Shown: piece after piece, positions 25,528 through 34,442 of the stretch
Layout of the letters: every line of letters starts with the position of its first letter
Numbering within the stretch: the stretch's first letter is position 1
Source of the DNA: Salipaludibacillus sp047795645
GTDB lineage: Bacteria > Bacillota > Bacilli > Bacillales > Salisediminibacteriaceae
Assembly (NCBI RefSeq): GCF_047795645.1
Contig: NZ_CP181045.1
Location: forward strand, 4,216,001-4,280,000
Direction: 5' to 3'
Length of the DNA stretch: 64,000 nucleotides
Made by a program: the position numbers and the translations under genes
The notes under the pieces: model-generated
Told to the model about the DNA's origin: nothing
Database searches by the model: none
The model's input: the letters and a program-made list of their open reading frames with translations, nothing else

Positions 25528-26427
25528 ATGATTACAAGGAATTTCTTCTTATATTTATCGAATAACAAGTTTGTGAAATCAAAAGCTACCAAATGGGGGC
25601 CAAAATTCGGTGCGAGATCAATCATTGCTGGAGAGACAATTGATGAAGCTATCAATACTGTACGAAACCTAAATGAACAGGGGATGAGTGGGACTGTCGA
25701 TCATTTAGGCGAGTTTGTAACAAGTCGTGAAGAAGCACTAGAATCTGCGAATTTCTGTATACGTACACTCGAAGCTATTGCAGAATCAAAAGTTGATTGT
25801 CATTTATCTTTGAAACTTACTCAACTTGGCTTGGATGTTGATAGGAATCTCTGTCGCGACAACATGATGAGAATTTTGGAGACAGCCGATAAACACAAGA
25901 TATTTGTGCGGATTGATATGGAGGATTACGCTCATTTAGATGCTACGTTAGAAATATTGCATGAATTAAGAGAAAGTTTTGAAGGTGTAGGGACGGCTAT
26001 CCAAGGATATTTATATCGGGCAGAAAAGGATACGCGTGATTTAAAAGGAGTAAACTTACGGTTGATTAAAGGTGCCTATAAGGAGTCTCCTGATGTTGCA
26101 TATCAAAACCAAGAAGAAGTAAATCGAAACTACTTGAATATTATAAAGGCACACTTGTTAAGTGGTAGTTATACAGCAGTTGCAACACATGATCATCGAA
26201 TCATTGATGACGTCAAAGCATTTGTCATCGAACATGGTATTAGCAACGACAAGTTTGAATTTCAAATGTTATATGGCTTCAGACGTGAACTCCAAGTGAA
26301 AATCGCCAAAGAAGGATATAAAATGAGGATCTATATCCCCTTTGGAAATGACTGGTTTGCCTTCTATATGAGACGGCTTGCCGAGCGCCCGCAAAATATT
26401 TCCTTCGCGTTAAGAGGGTTAATTTGA
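25528..26427 (+). CDS. putB: Proline dehydrogenase
   Basis: A 299-residue FAD-linked monofunctional proline dehydrogenase that makes pyrroline-5-carboxylate for RocA. It starts MITRNFFLYLSNNKF like B. subtilis PutB/FadM and shows TVDHLGEFV, LRLIKGAYKE, the ATHDHRIID segment, and the C-terminal YIPFGNDW-FAFYMRRLAERP active-site helix. ATG 25528 follows GAGGGGTGGGG and fits the homologue start; the open frame to 25468 lacks a good site. Its position between rocD and rocF links proline to the arginine route. Confidence 0.93.
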   Translation: MITRNFFLYLSNNKFVKSKATKWGPKFGARSIIAGETIDEAINTVRNLNEQGMSGTVDHLGEFVTSREEALESANFCIRTLEAIAESKVDCHLSLKLTQLGLDVDRNLCRDNMMRILETADKHKIFVRIDMEDYAHLDATLEILHELRESFEGVGTAIQGYLYRAEKDTRDLKGVNLRLIKGAYKESPDVAYQNQEEVNRNYLNIIKAHLLSGSYTAVATHDHRIIDDVKAFVIEHGISNDKFEFQMLYGFRRELQVKIAKEGYKMRIYIPFGNDWFAFYMRRLAERPQNISFALRGLI

Positions 26428-26585
26428 AAATGACCGTATTTTTTAAATATCAATCCTATCCTTAACAGCGTCATTTAAATAAAACCCCTGAGAGCGTTAA
26501 ATATATTGTACAATAATATTTTCGAGAGATTTCGTGAACCAGCTAGAATAATAACATACGGTTAAGAAAAGTAGAGGTGAAGAAG

Positions 26586-27488
26586 TTGAAAAAGAAGGTA
26601 TCAATTATTGGAGTCCCTATGGACCTTGGTCAAACTCGACGTGGAGTTGATATGGGACCTAGTGTAATCCGTTATGCTGGAGTTGTTGCAAGACTTAAAA
26701 ATATAGGATATGAAGTGGAAGATCAAGGGGATATTTCTATTGGTCGCCCATATGAATTGGACGTAAAAAATGAAGAGAATTTAAAAGATTTAGATGTTGT
26801 TGTGAAAGTAAATCAAACATTGGCAGATTCGGTTACGGATGTCATAAAAGCAGGCAATTTCCCTCTTGTACTAGGGGGAGACCATAGTATCGCAATTGGA
26901 ACTTTAGCTGGGGTAGCTGATAAAAAAGAAAACCTAGGAGTGATTTGGTACGACGCTCACGGTGATTTGAATACAGGAGAAACATCACCTTCAGGTAACA
27001 TACACGGAATGCCTTTATCAGTAAGCCTTGGAATTGGACATCCGAGTTTGACGGAAATTGGTGGCTATGCGCCTAAAATCAAACCAGAAAATATTGTTAT
27101 TATTGGTGCTCGATCTTTAGATGAGGGAGAGCGTGAGCTTATTAAAGAAAAGGGCATAAAAGTTTTTACGATGCATGAAATTGACCGGTTGGGAATGAGC
27201 AAAGTGATGGAAAAGGCGATTGAACATGTCTCAAAAAATACAGACGGCGTTCATTTAAGTCTAGATTTGGATGCGCTTGATCCAATTGATGCCCCAGGTG
27301 TTGGGACTCCAGTTATGGGAGGGCCAAGTTACCGAGAAACCCACTTAGCGATGGAAATGTTAGCAGAAAAGGGAATTGTTACATCTGCTGAATTTGTAGA
27401 AGTGAACCCTATTCTCGATACAGAGAACAAAACGGGAGAAGTAGCGGTTGGATTAATCGGTTCATTATTTGGAGAGAAACTGCTTTAA
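26586..27488 (+). CDS. rocF: Arginase RocF
   Basis: A 300-residue manganese enzyme splitting arginine to ornithine and urea. Metal-binding motifs GGDHSIAIG, VIWYDAHGDLNT and SLDLDALDP are intact, as is the substrate segment SPSGNIHGMPL. The start is probably TTG 26586 (MKKKVSIIGVPMDLG), six bases after GAGGTGA; the in-frame GTG at 26577 overlaps that site. It has its own 150-base leader and ends at a strong hairpin, so it may be transcribed apart from rocA-rocD. Confidence 0.93.
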   Translation: MKKKVSIIGVPMDLGQTRRGVDMGPSVIRYAGVVARLKNIGYEVEDQGDISIGRPYELDVKNEENLKDLDVVVKVNQTLADSVTDVIKAGNFPLVLGGDHSIAIGTLAGVADKKENLGVIWYDAHGDLNTGETSPSGNIHGMPLSVSLGIGHPSLTEIGGYAPKIKPENIVIIGARSLDEGERELIKEKGIKVFTMHEIDRLGMSKVMEKAIEHVSKNTDGVHLSLDLDALDPIDAPGVGTPVMGGPSYRETHLAMEMLAEKGIVTSAEFVEVNPILDTENKTGEVAVGLIGSLFGEKLL

Positions 27489-27520
27489 AAAATAGTTGTA
27501 TGTATTTAAATACTCGAAAA

Positions 27521-27564
27521 AACAAAAGCCATTCAGGAGTTCCTCCTATGAATGGCTTTTGTTG
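27521..27564. terminator. Bidirectional terminator between rocF and mgtE
   Basis: CAAAAGCCATTCAGGAG and CTCCTATGAATGGCTTTTG form a long stem with a small mismatch. A and T runs flank both sides, serving convergent rocF and mgtE. Confidence 0.85.
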
Positions 27565-27576
27565 TCGTACTTACAT

Positions 27577-28923
27577 TCAAATTAAATAGTGCATTAAACT
27601 CGTTGCGATTCCAAAATAAATTAATAACGAAAAGATATCATTAAGTGTTGTGATTAAAGGTCCTGAAGCGATTGCGGGATCTATTCCTACTCGAAATAAT
27701 AAGAGAGGGATGACAGTTCCGGCCATCGTTCCAATAATTAATGTCGCAAGTAAGCTGAGACCTACGACTAACCCAAAAACGAGAGATTGCTGCCAAATCA
27801 TAGCAATCATGAAGACGAGCAGTCCACAGACAATTCCAATAATAATTCCAACTTTGAACTCACGCCAGACTAATTTTAAAATTGTTCCTCGATCCGTTTC
27901 GTTGGTAACGAGTCCACGAACGACGACAGCTAGTGATTGAGTCCCTGTATTACCTGTCATTCCAGCGATCATTGGCATGAAAAAGATCAAAGCAACGACT
28001 TGATCTAATGTATCCTCAAAGCTATCTAAGATCGTGCCTGAGATGAGTCCGATGAATAACAGTAAAATTAACCACGGTAATCTTCGGTATGAAGCAACGA
28101 CAGCTTTTGTTTGAAAATCAATGTCCTTACCTGAAGCGGATAATTTCTCAATATCTTCTTGTGCTTCATCGAGAAATACATCAATAACGTCATCAACAGT
28201 GACAATTCCTTTTAACACATTATGTTCATCCACAACTGGAGCGGCGAGAAAATCGTACCGTTGTATAAGCTGGGCAACCTCTTCTTGGTCCATATGAGTG
28301 TGAACTGAAATGACGCGGTTAAACATAATATCATTAATTTTTTCATTCATATCTGCAAGCAACAAATCACGATATGAGACAACTCCAACTAACTTTTTGT
28401 TCTCATCAATGACATATAAATAATAAATATTTCGCGTTAACTCGGCAAAACTTTTGAACTTATCAATCGCATCACGCACAGTATAATAATCACGAATCCA
28501 AACAAATTCGTTGGTCATAATACCGCCGGCGGTTTCAGGAGGATAGCTCATTAAATGTTGAACAGTTGTGGACTCGACTGTCTCCATAGCGGAGAGGTAT
28601 TCAGCTAACTTTGCTTCTGAAATTTCATTTAGTAAGTCAGCTAAGTCATCGTTATCCATAATATCCATGATTTTTGAAGAGCGTTCAATCCCGAGTTTTT
28701 CAAGGACCTCTTTTTGCATATCAGACTCTAGTTCCATCATTAAGTCAGCGATGTCTTTAGAAGTTATAAAAGTAAGAAATTTAAAGTGATGCTTTTCTGG
28801 AAGCGCACGATAAAGTTCTGCCAAATCGTATGGATGAAGCTCTTCGGTCATCTCTTGAAGGGCACTTTTTTTCTGTTCTTTCATAAGTTTTATTGTCAAT
28901 ACCGTTAATTTATCTGTATCCAT
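27577..28923 (-). CDS. mgtE: Magnesium transporter MgtE
   Basis: A 448-residue magnesium channel/transporter. The N-terminal superhelical domain (about 1-125) is followed by two CBS domains (about 130-250, e.g. SYRDLLLADMNEKINDIM and VDDVIDVF), a connecting helix, and five membrane helices (about 280-448) with the pore signature MIAGMTGNTGTQSLAV. ATG 28923 follows AAGGTGG. It stands alone. In homologues intracellular Mg2+ bound by the N and CBS domains closes the channel. Confidence 0.95.
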   Translation of the reverse strand: MDTDKLTVLTIKLMKEQKKSALQEMTEELHPYDLAELYRALPEKHHFKFLTFITSKDIADLMMELESDMQKEVLEKLGIERSSKIMDIMDNDDLADLLNEISEAKLAEYLSAMETVESTTVQHLMSYPPETAGGIMTNEFVWIRDYYTVRDAIDKFKSFAELTRNIYYLYVIDENKKLVGVVSYRDLLLADMNEKINDIMFNRVISVHTHMDQEEVAQLIQRYDFLAAPVVDEHNVLKGIVTVDDVIDVFLDEAQEDIEKLSASGKDIDFQTKAVVASYRRLPWLILLLFIGLISGTILDSFEDTLDQVVALIFFMPMIAGMTGNTGTQSLAVVVRGLVTNETDRGTILKLVWREFKVGIIIGIVCGLLVFMIAMIWQQSLVFGLVVGLSLLATLIIGTMAGTVIPLLLFRVGIDPAIASGPLITTLNDIFSLLIYFGIATSLMHYLI

Positions 28924-29132
28924 TCAAGACCACCTTCCGATATAATATTATCTTCTCATACATTAGGATTTTTCGAATACTCATGAATTGTTGACTCTGC
29001 ACTTATTGTACTTACTCTTAATGTATACCCTATTATAACAAGAACATGTGGAATGTTTTAGATATAAAATAGAAACTTGAGGAGGGGCAAATAAATCGTA
29101 GCTATGAATATATGGGGGATAATTATATATAA

Positions 29133-29160
29133 AGGCTGCCCATGGTGGCAGCCTTTTTTA
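29133..29160. terminator. Terminator of the ba3 oxidase operon
   Basis: AAAGGCTGCC and GGCAGCCTTT around CATGGT-type loop. The T run is stronger on the plus strand, but the only gene transcribed into it is the oxidase operon on the minus strand. Confidence 0.7.
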
Positions 29161-29163
29161 TTT

Positions 29164-30864
29164 TTAACGGATTAAATTGTTAAATGTTGGTGAACCAGGC
29201 GGTGCATTGTTAATCATATCGTATATTGGAATAGTATAAGCAAATAAAATGAGTGCGATGGCGATGCCGATCCATAGTTTCCAATTTTCAAGAAAAGCTG
29301 GAGTGTTATGCGTATCATCTGGATCAGGTGTCATTGGAAATTCTGTGACGCCTTTAGGTGCAAACCACGCTAAGTAGACAAAGTTATAAAACATTAGAAA
29401 TCCAGCCGCTGTCAAAATGACACCTCCAAGTGCCACAGTAATGTGACTGGCGAAAATCCCTTCAAACCAAGCTAAGGCTTGGGGATGGTCCTGATAGGTT
29501 GTATATGCTGTTCTTCTTGGAGCGCCGTATAATCCCATAATATGCATGGCACCAGACATAAACATCATGCCGATTGTCCATAGCCAGGTTGTTACAATAC
29601 CAGATCGATTCATAAACTTTGTTAATCTTCGTCCCGTGATCACGGGGATCAGCCAGAAAGCCATTCCGAAGAATGTTAAGACAACTGTAGTTCCAACGGT
29701 AATGTGAAAGTGTCCAACAACCCACATAGTATTATGAATGACCGCATTTAATTGGAAACTAGCGTTAATTAAACCACCAGTACCAGCGGGAATGAAAATA
29801 AGCATTCCCATAAAAGGAGCAAAAAATCTAACATCGCCCCATGGGAGTTTCTTCAACCATCCGAATATACCTTTCCCACCTTTCTCCCGTCCTGTTTGCT
29901 CAAATGTAGCAAAAATCGAGAACGCAGTTAATAAAGATGGAACAACGACCACAAAGGTCAGTATCGTTTGAATGTATTTCCAAAACTCCGTTATTCCTGC
30001 TTCCATTAATTGATGATGAAAACCGACAGGAATAGAAAATAATAAGAATAACACGAACGCAAGACGAGCTAGAGATCCACTGAAAAGTCGTCCACCGATG
30101 ACCTTAGGAATGACAAGATACCAAACCATGTAAGCTGGCATAATCCAAAAGTAGACGAGTGGGTGTCCAAAATACCAGAAAAGTGTTCTACTCAATACAA
30201 CGTTAATTTCATCTGTCATTCCGAGCGACCAAGGAAGCAATTGTCCTAAGACGGTAGCAGCAACCCCTAAGCCGGCAACGATCCATAGAATAATTGTTGC
30301 AGTTGCCATAAATCCAAAAAGTGGTGTAGGGGTTCCAGGGTTTTGTTTCTTCCACTTAAAATAGTGAGCCATGATCGAGGCCCCGGCTAACCAAGTTCCT
30401 ACAATAAACAAGACTAATCCGATGTAAAAAATATAATGAGCTTGTAAAGGAGCATAAAAGGTATAAAGTACCGATGCTTCATTCGCTAGGATCATCGTTG
30501 CTGCCATCACCGTACCAACTGTGGTAAGCCAGAATCCTGCCCATCCAAGTTTTCTTAACCCATCCGAAAAAGGACCGTGAGTTTTACTCATACCAGCAAA
30601 AAAGAACCCAAAAATAATATAAGTTGTAAATACTAGTGCTAATAAAACGCCATGAGCTGTAAGGATTTGATAATACGTAAGCCAACTTGGCAGCTCGATC
30701 AGCCCACCTCTTGCAAGACCTTGAAGCAGCCCGCCTAAAATACCGAGAAGAAATGCAAAGAAAGCAATGACGATGTGATAAAAAGCTAACTTTCCATCTT
30801 TCGGAGAAACGTGAATCTCTGGATTCGAAAAATCATCTTTTACTGCTAAATTAGATTGTGTCAT
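29164..30864 (-). CDS. cbaA: ba3-type cytochrome c oxidase subunit I
   Basis: A 566-residue heme-copper oxidase subunit of the b(o/a)3 (B) class. Low-spin heme ligand His71 (TAHGVLLALVF); the CuB site His234 with Tyr238 (YFGHPLVYFW) and His283-His284 (GFHHQLMEAG); and His385/His387 (VVGHFHITV), one binding the high-spin heme and one the low-spin heme. About 13 membrane helices. It pumps protons while reducing oxygen. It starts at the base before the cbaB stop triplet, with GAGGTGA upstream inside cbaB. Confidence 0.93.
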   Translation of the reverse strand: MTQSNLAVKDDFSNPEIHVSPKDGKLAFYHIVIAFFAFLLGILGGLLQGLARGGLIELPSWLTYYQILTAHGVLLALVFTTYIIFGFFFAGMSKTHGPFSDGLRKLGWAGFWLTTVGTVMAATMILANEASVLYTFYAPLQAHYIFYIGLVLFIVGTWLAGASIMAHYFKWKKQNPGTPTPLFGFMATATIILWIVAGLGVAATVLGQLLPWSLGMTDEINVVLSRTLFWYFGHPLVYFWIMPAYMVWYLVIPKVIGGRLFSGSLARLAFVLFLLFSIPVGFHHQLMEAGITEFWKYIQTILTFVVVVPSLLTAFSIFATFEQTGREKGGKGIFGWLKKLPWGDVRFFAPFMGMLIFIPAGTGGLINASFQLNAVIHNTMWVVGHFHITVGTTVVLTFFGMAFWLIPVITGRRLTKFMNRSGIVTTWLWTIGMMFMSGAMHIMGLYGAPRRTAYTTYQDHPQALAWFEGIFASHITVALGGVILTAAGFLMFYNFVYLAWFAPKGVTEFPMTPDPDDTHNTPAFLENWKLWIGIAIALILFAYTIPIYDMINNAPPGSPTFNNLIR

Positions 30865-31332
30865 TTATGGTGTCACCTCAATTTTCATTTGCATGTAATG
30901 ATGTCCTGTACCGCAGTACTCATTGCATAGAACTAAGTACTCGCCTGGTTCAGTAAAAGTATGTTCTATCATATTGACATGGCCTGGAGTTATCATCATA
31001 TTGACGTTAGTCCCAGGAATTGTGAAGCTATGAACGACATCTTGGCTTGTCACTTCAAAGATGACTGTTGAGCCAACAGGAACCTCAATTGTGCCTGGAT
31101 CATATCCAAACGCCATTGCTACAATTCTTGCCCGGTACGTATCTTCGTCAAGTTGTTCTAAACCTGGTTCAGAAAAAACCGAACCTTCTAAGTTTTGAGA
31201 GTCAAGCGTATGCATATGGCTTGGTGGTTGTTGACCGAATGCAAAAGCCGCTATCCCCAAAACGGCTAAGAACAACACTAATGAACCAATGCCAAATAGT
31301 AGCCAAATTTTTTCGTATTTGTGTAAATGCAT
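30865..31332 (-). CDS. cbaB: ba3-type cytochrome c oxidase subunit II (CuA)
   Basis: A 155-residue subunit with a single N-terminal membrane anchor (about 10-32) and an extracellular cupredoxin domain. The binuclear CuA ligands are present: His101 (DVVHSF), Cys136, Cys140 and His144 with Met147 (LCNEYCGTGHHYMQM). It is much shorter than caa3-type subunit II and lacks a fused cytochrome c, as usual for the ba3 class. ATG 31332 follows AAGGGGGAC. Confidence 0.93.
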   Translation of the reverse strand: MHLHKYEKIWLLFGIGSLVLFLAVLGIAAFAFGQQPPSHMHTLDSQNLEGSVFSEPGLEQLDEDTYRARIVAMAFGYDPGTIEVPVGSTVIFEVTSQDVVHSFTIPGTNVNMMITPGHVNMIEHTFTEPGEYLVLCNEYCGTGHHYMQMKIEVTP

Positions 31333-31351
31333 CGAATAAGTCCCCCTTTTG

Positions 31352-31507
31352 TTACGCTCTTGCTAAAAATATATAAAAAATGGCAAACCATGATACTAAG
31401 ATAAATCCCCCAAGGAACAAAACGAAAACTAGCGTTCCTTTTAAAGAAGAAGCTTCTTCCTCTTTTGTTGATGGTTTATGATGTTTTTTTAGTTCCGTTT
31501 GACTCAT
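31352..31507 (-). CDS. Cytochrome c oxidase subunit IIa-like single-span protein
   Basis: A 51-residue protein: MSQTELKKHHKPSTKEEE, a short linker, then one membrane helix (about 24-48, KGTLVFVLFLGGFILVSW) ending FLARA. This is the size and layout of the subunit IIa that replaces the missing helix of subunit II in ba3 oxidases. It lies 19 bases upstream of cbaB on the same strand, as the first gene of the oxidase operon. Confidence 0.85.
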   Translation of the reverse strand: MSQTELKKHHKPSTKEEEASSLKGTLVFVLFLGGFILVSWFAIFYIFLARA

Positions 31508-31751
31508 GTGAACCCCCCCAATATTTTTCCTGAATGATAATAATATTCGTTTGTAATTTCTATACTATAAGAAGAATGAGGTGTGATGAAACGCAAATTG
31601 TGAAGGTTTAGTGAAATGTTCTAAAAAGTGGAATTTACACTATTTACACTGTGTTTACATAAATAATTCATCTGTAATTTTAGTAAAGGAAAATAACAAA
31701 CTTATTAGACATATTTGTTTCAAAATTATTTTGACAAGGTTATGAACATCG

Positions 31752-31781
31752 TTGACGTAAAAAAAACGGATGTGCTATAAT
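31752..31781 (+). promoter_or_regulatory. Sigma-A promoter of the Fe(III) transporter ATPase gene
   Basis: TTGACG at 31752-31757, an 18-base spacer and TATAAT at 31776-31781. A Fur-like box begins six bases downstream, over the expected transcription start. Confidence 0.8.
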
Positions 31782-31786
31782 TAATC

Positions 31787-31805
31787 TATAATGAAAATCA
31801 TTCTC
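31787..31805 (+). promoter_or_regulatory. Fur box 1
   Basis: TATAATGAAAATCATTCTC agrees with the 19-base Fur consensus GATAATGATAATCATTATC at 16 positions. It sits on the transcription start of the downstream ATPase gene. Confidence 0.85.
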
Positions 31806-31890
31806 AACTATTGACGATTTCTAACTAAAAAATAGAGTGAAACATATATGAAGAAGGCTTGACTATTCAAAGACTTTCTGGGAGGTAGGA

Positions 31891-32952
31891 ATGATGAGTT
31901 TTATTCAATTAGAGAATATTTCTAAATTTTTTACGGGCGGAGAAAATCCAGCGGTTAGCTCGTTATATTTAGAAATTAATAAAGGTGAAATAATCACTTT
32001 ACTCGGACCAAGTGGTTGTGGGAAAACAACGACGTTACGCATGATTGCCGGTTTTGAAAATCCGTCAGGTGGAACAATTCAGATTGACGGGAAAGAAGTA
32101 TATAGTGATAGTCATTCCCTCCCTCCAGAAAAACGAGGCATTGGTATGGTCTTTCAGGACTATGCTTTGTTTCCGCATATGTCTATTTTGAAAAATGTCA
32201 TGTTTGGGTTAAATAAATGGAATGCAAGAGAGAAGAAAAAGCGTGCAAAAGAGGTGTTGGAACTTGTAGGTTTGGAGGATTACGGAAATCGTTATCCTAC
32301 AGAGCTTTCTGGTGGACAACAGCAGCGTATCGCATTAGCAAGGGCATTAGCGCCGAGGCCACATGTTGTGTTAATGGATGAACCTTTTAGTAATTTAGAT
32401 GCAGGATTGCGAGAGAAAATGCGATATGATGTGACAAATATTTTAAGAAAAGCTAATACAACGGCGATTATGGTTACTCACGATCAAAAAGATGCATTTG
32501 CTGTGTCGGATAGAGTCGTTGTCATGAATAATGGACTCATTCAACAAATTGCGGCGCCAAAGGAAATGTATCGTTGTCCAAAAAATTGTTTTGTCGCGCA
32601 GTTTGTTGGAAAGACAAACTTGTTAACAGGGACGATGGACATGGATCTAAAGAATATTCACACACATATAGGGAAAGTTTCTTTGCCAACGAAATGGCAA
32701 GAACACTTAGACACAGTGAAACTCTCGATTCGTCCTGAAGGTTGTCGTCTGTCTGATGAAGGTGCCTATTGCGGACAAGTAGAACGTGTTACTTATAGCG
32801 GAGAATACCAAGAGCTTCATGTGCGACTTCATAATGAACCAGAACTTTCGCAAGAACCAATGCTGCTTTATGCACCTGTTGAACAGGATGTCGAGCTAGG
32901 GGCTATTGTTTCATTTGATATTAAACCGGAACTAGTCGCCTTAGTAGAGTAG
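31891..32952 (+). CDS. fbpC: Ferric iron ABC transporter ATPase (FbpC type)
   Basis: A 353-residue ATPase. Walker A GPSGCGKTT (39-47), signature LSGGQQQRIALARAL, Walker B VLMDEPFSNLDAGLR, switch VTHDQKDAF, and a C-terminal TOBE-like domain (about 235-353). Two adjacent ATG codons (31891, 31894) follow GGAGGTAGGA. It has its own promoter and Fur box and its own terminator, and is followed after 228 bases by the binding-protein and permease genes. Iron repression is inferred from the Fur box. Confidence 0.88.
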   Translation: MMSFIQLENISKFFTGGENPAVSSLYLEINKGEIITLLGPSGCGKTTTLRMIAGFENPSGGTIQIDGKEVYSDSHSLPPEKRGIGMVFQDYALFPHMSILKNVMFGLNKWNAREKKKRAKEVLELVGLEDYGNRYPTELSGGQQQRIALARALAPRPHVVLMDEPFSNLDAGLREKMRYDVTNILRKANTTAIMVTHDQKDAFAVSDRVVVMNNGLIQQIAAPKEMYRCPKNCFVAQFVGKTNLLTGTMDMDLKNIHTHIGKVSLPTKWQEHLDTVKLSIRPEGCRLSDEGAYCGQVERVTYSGEYQELHVRLHNEPELSQEPMLLYAPVEQDVELGAIVSFDIKPELVALVE

Positions 32953-32958
32953 GTGAGT

Positions 32959-32998
32959 AAGCAACTATCTCGATTGTTTCGGGTGAGTTGCTTTTTTA
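32959..32998 (+). terminator. Terminator after fbpC
   Basis: AAGCAACT and AGTTGCTT form an 8-bp stem, followed by TTTTTATT. It separates the ATPase from the two genes downstream. Confidence 0.75.
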
Positions 32999-33090
32999 TT
33001 GTTCAATTTTAAAGTCCAGACGATAATCTGTACTTATTAATAATTATTACAAATAACAATTGAAATGTCAAAACATTTTAATACTTTTTG

Positions 33091-33119
33091 TTGACAAAAT
33101 TATTAAAGGACGGTAAAGT
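33091..33119 (+). promoter_or_regulatory. Sigma-A promoter of fbpA-fbpB
   Basis: TTGACA at 33091-33096, a 17-base spacer, TAAAGT at 33114-33119. Fur box 2 follows eleven bases later. Confidence 0.75.
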
Positions 33120-33129
33120 TGGTTAAGTT

Positions 33130-33148
33130 GATAATGATAATCGTTTTC
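33130..33148 (+). promoter_or_regulatory. Fur box 2
   Basis: GATAATGATAATCGTTTTC matches the 19-base Fur consensus at 17 positions; TTGATAATGATAATCG also extends outward. It is 32 bases before the fbpA start. Confidence 0.9.
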
Positions 33149-33180
33149 AACTAAACATATTATAGATGGAGGAATATTTT

Positions 33181-34350
33181 ATGAAGAAATTACTTATGTT
33201 CATGGCTTTATTAATTTTATCTTTAGGAGTCCTTGCTGCTTGCGGGGGAAATAACAACAATTCTGAAACAGAGAATAATCCTGAGACAGATAATGAAGTA
33301 AACGATAATAACAATGAGGTAGAAAACAACAACGAGGAAGAAAATACCGAAGAAGCGGCTAATAATAATCAAGAAGAAGTGGAATTAGATGGCGAACTTG
33401 TAGTATACTCAGCACGTAATGAAACTTTTGTACAGGCGCTATTAGATAAGTTTACCGATGAGACAGGCATAGAAGTATTAGCTCTACATGAAGCAGATCC
33501 TCTGCAAATTCAAGAGGAAGCTGGGAATGTTCAAGCGGATGTATTCATTTCCAATGATTTAGGTGCATTAGAATATTTAAATCAACAGGACTTACTTGAA
33601 GGGTTTGAACCTGAAAATGTTGATAGCATTGATGAACAATACCGTGCAGACAACAATGAGTGGGTTGCAATCTCTGCAAGAGCACGTGGATTTATTTATA
33701 ATAAAGACATGATTTCCGAAGATGAAATGCCAACGAAAATGGAAGATTTATTTGATCCGGAATGGTCAGAAGTGGACAATGGCTATGCGATTACTCGTGG
33801 AGGAAACGGCGGGATGATCGGAAATATCTCTGCATTACGTTATGAGTGGGGTGACGACCGAACTTCTGAGTGGATCACAGCTATCCAAGACGAAGAGACA
33901 GGAGCAGCTGGAATTTTCCAAGGACACGGAGATATACGCCGAGCAGTAGGTGCTGGAGAGCATGCTTTTGGTTTGGTTAATAACTACTATTACCATCAAC
34001 AACTAGAAGAACCAACAGATAATAATGTTGGCTTTATTTACACGGATCAAGGTGATGGAGAGATGGGTGCTATCGCTAATGCAGCGGGACTAGGAATGGT
34101 AGCTGGTGCTCCAAACCAAGAAAACGCAGAGGCGTTTATTGAGTGGGTATTGCAAGAAGAAAATCAATTAGCATTTGTGGGTGAATCATTAGAAGTTCCG
34201 ATCAACACGGAACTCGATCCTCCATTCGAAGAAGCAGTTCCTTTTAGTGAGTTGCATGTTCAAGATATGCCGCTTAAAGAACTTGGTAATTACTTTGAGG
34301 ACACTAAAACTCTTATTGAAGATTCTGGATTAGACTTAGAATTAAGGTAG
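33181..34350 (+). CDS. fbpA: Ferric iron ABC transporter binding lipoprotein (FbpA type)
   Basis: A 389-residue lipoprotein. Signal peptide ending VLAAC (Cys21), then an Asn/Glu-rich spacer to about residue 65, then the binding domain beginning LVVYSARNETFVQALLDKF, typical of the FbpA/FutA ferric-binding family. A double-tyrosine element (VNNYYYHQQL) near residue 270, and further Tyr residues, could bind Fe(III) as in FbpA. ATG 33181 lies seven bases after GGAGGA; the frame open to 33166 overlaps this site. Behind promoter and Fur box 2, it is probably co-transcribed with the permease. Confidence 0.9.
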   Translation: MKKLLMFMALLILSLGVLAACGGNNNNSETENNPETDNEVNDNNNEVENNNEEENTEEAANNNQEEVELDGELVVYSARNETFVQALLDKFTDETGIEVLALHEADPLQIQEEAGNVQADVFISNDLGALEYLNQQDLLEGFEPENVDSIDEQYRADNNEWVAISARARGFIYNKDMISEDEMPTKMEDLFDPEWSEVDNGYAITRGGNGGMIGNISALRYEWGDDRTSEWITAIQDEETGAAGIFQGHGDIRRAVGAGEHAFGLVNNYYYHQQLEEPTDNNVGFIYTDQGDGEMGAIANAAGLGMVAGAPNQENAEAFIEWVLQEENQLAFVGESLEVPINTELDPPFEEAVPFSELHVQDMPLKELGNYFEDTKTLIEDSGLDLELR

Positions 34351-34442
34351 TTTGAATTATATACTTTCGGGGTTATCGTAAGACTTAATCGCGGATTAAC
34401 TTATATTTTTGGCAGTAACCGAAGTTTTTTAGGAGCGGACAT

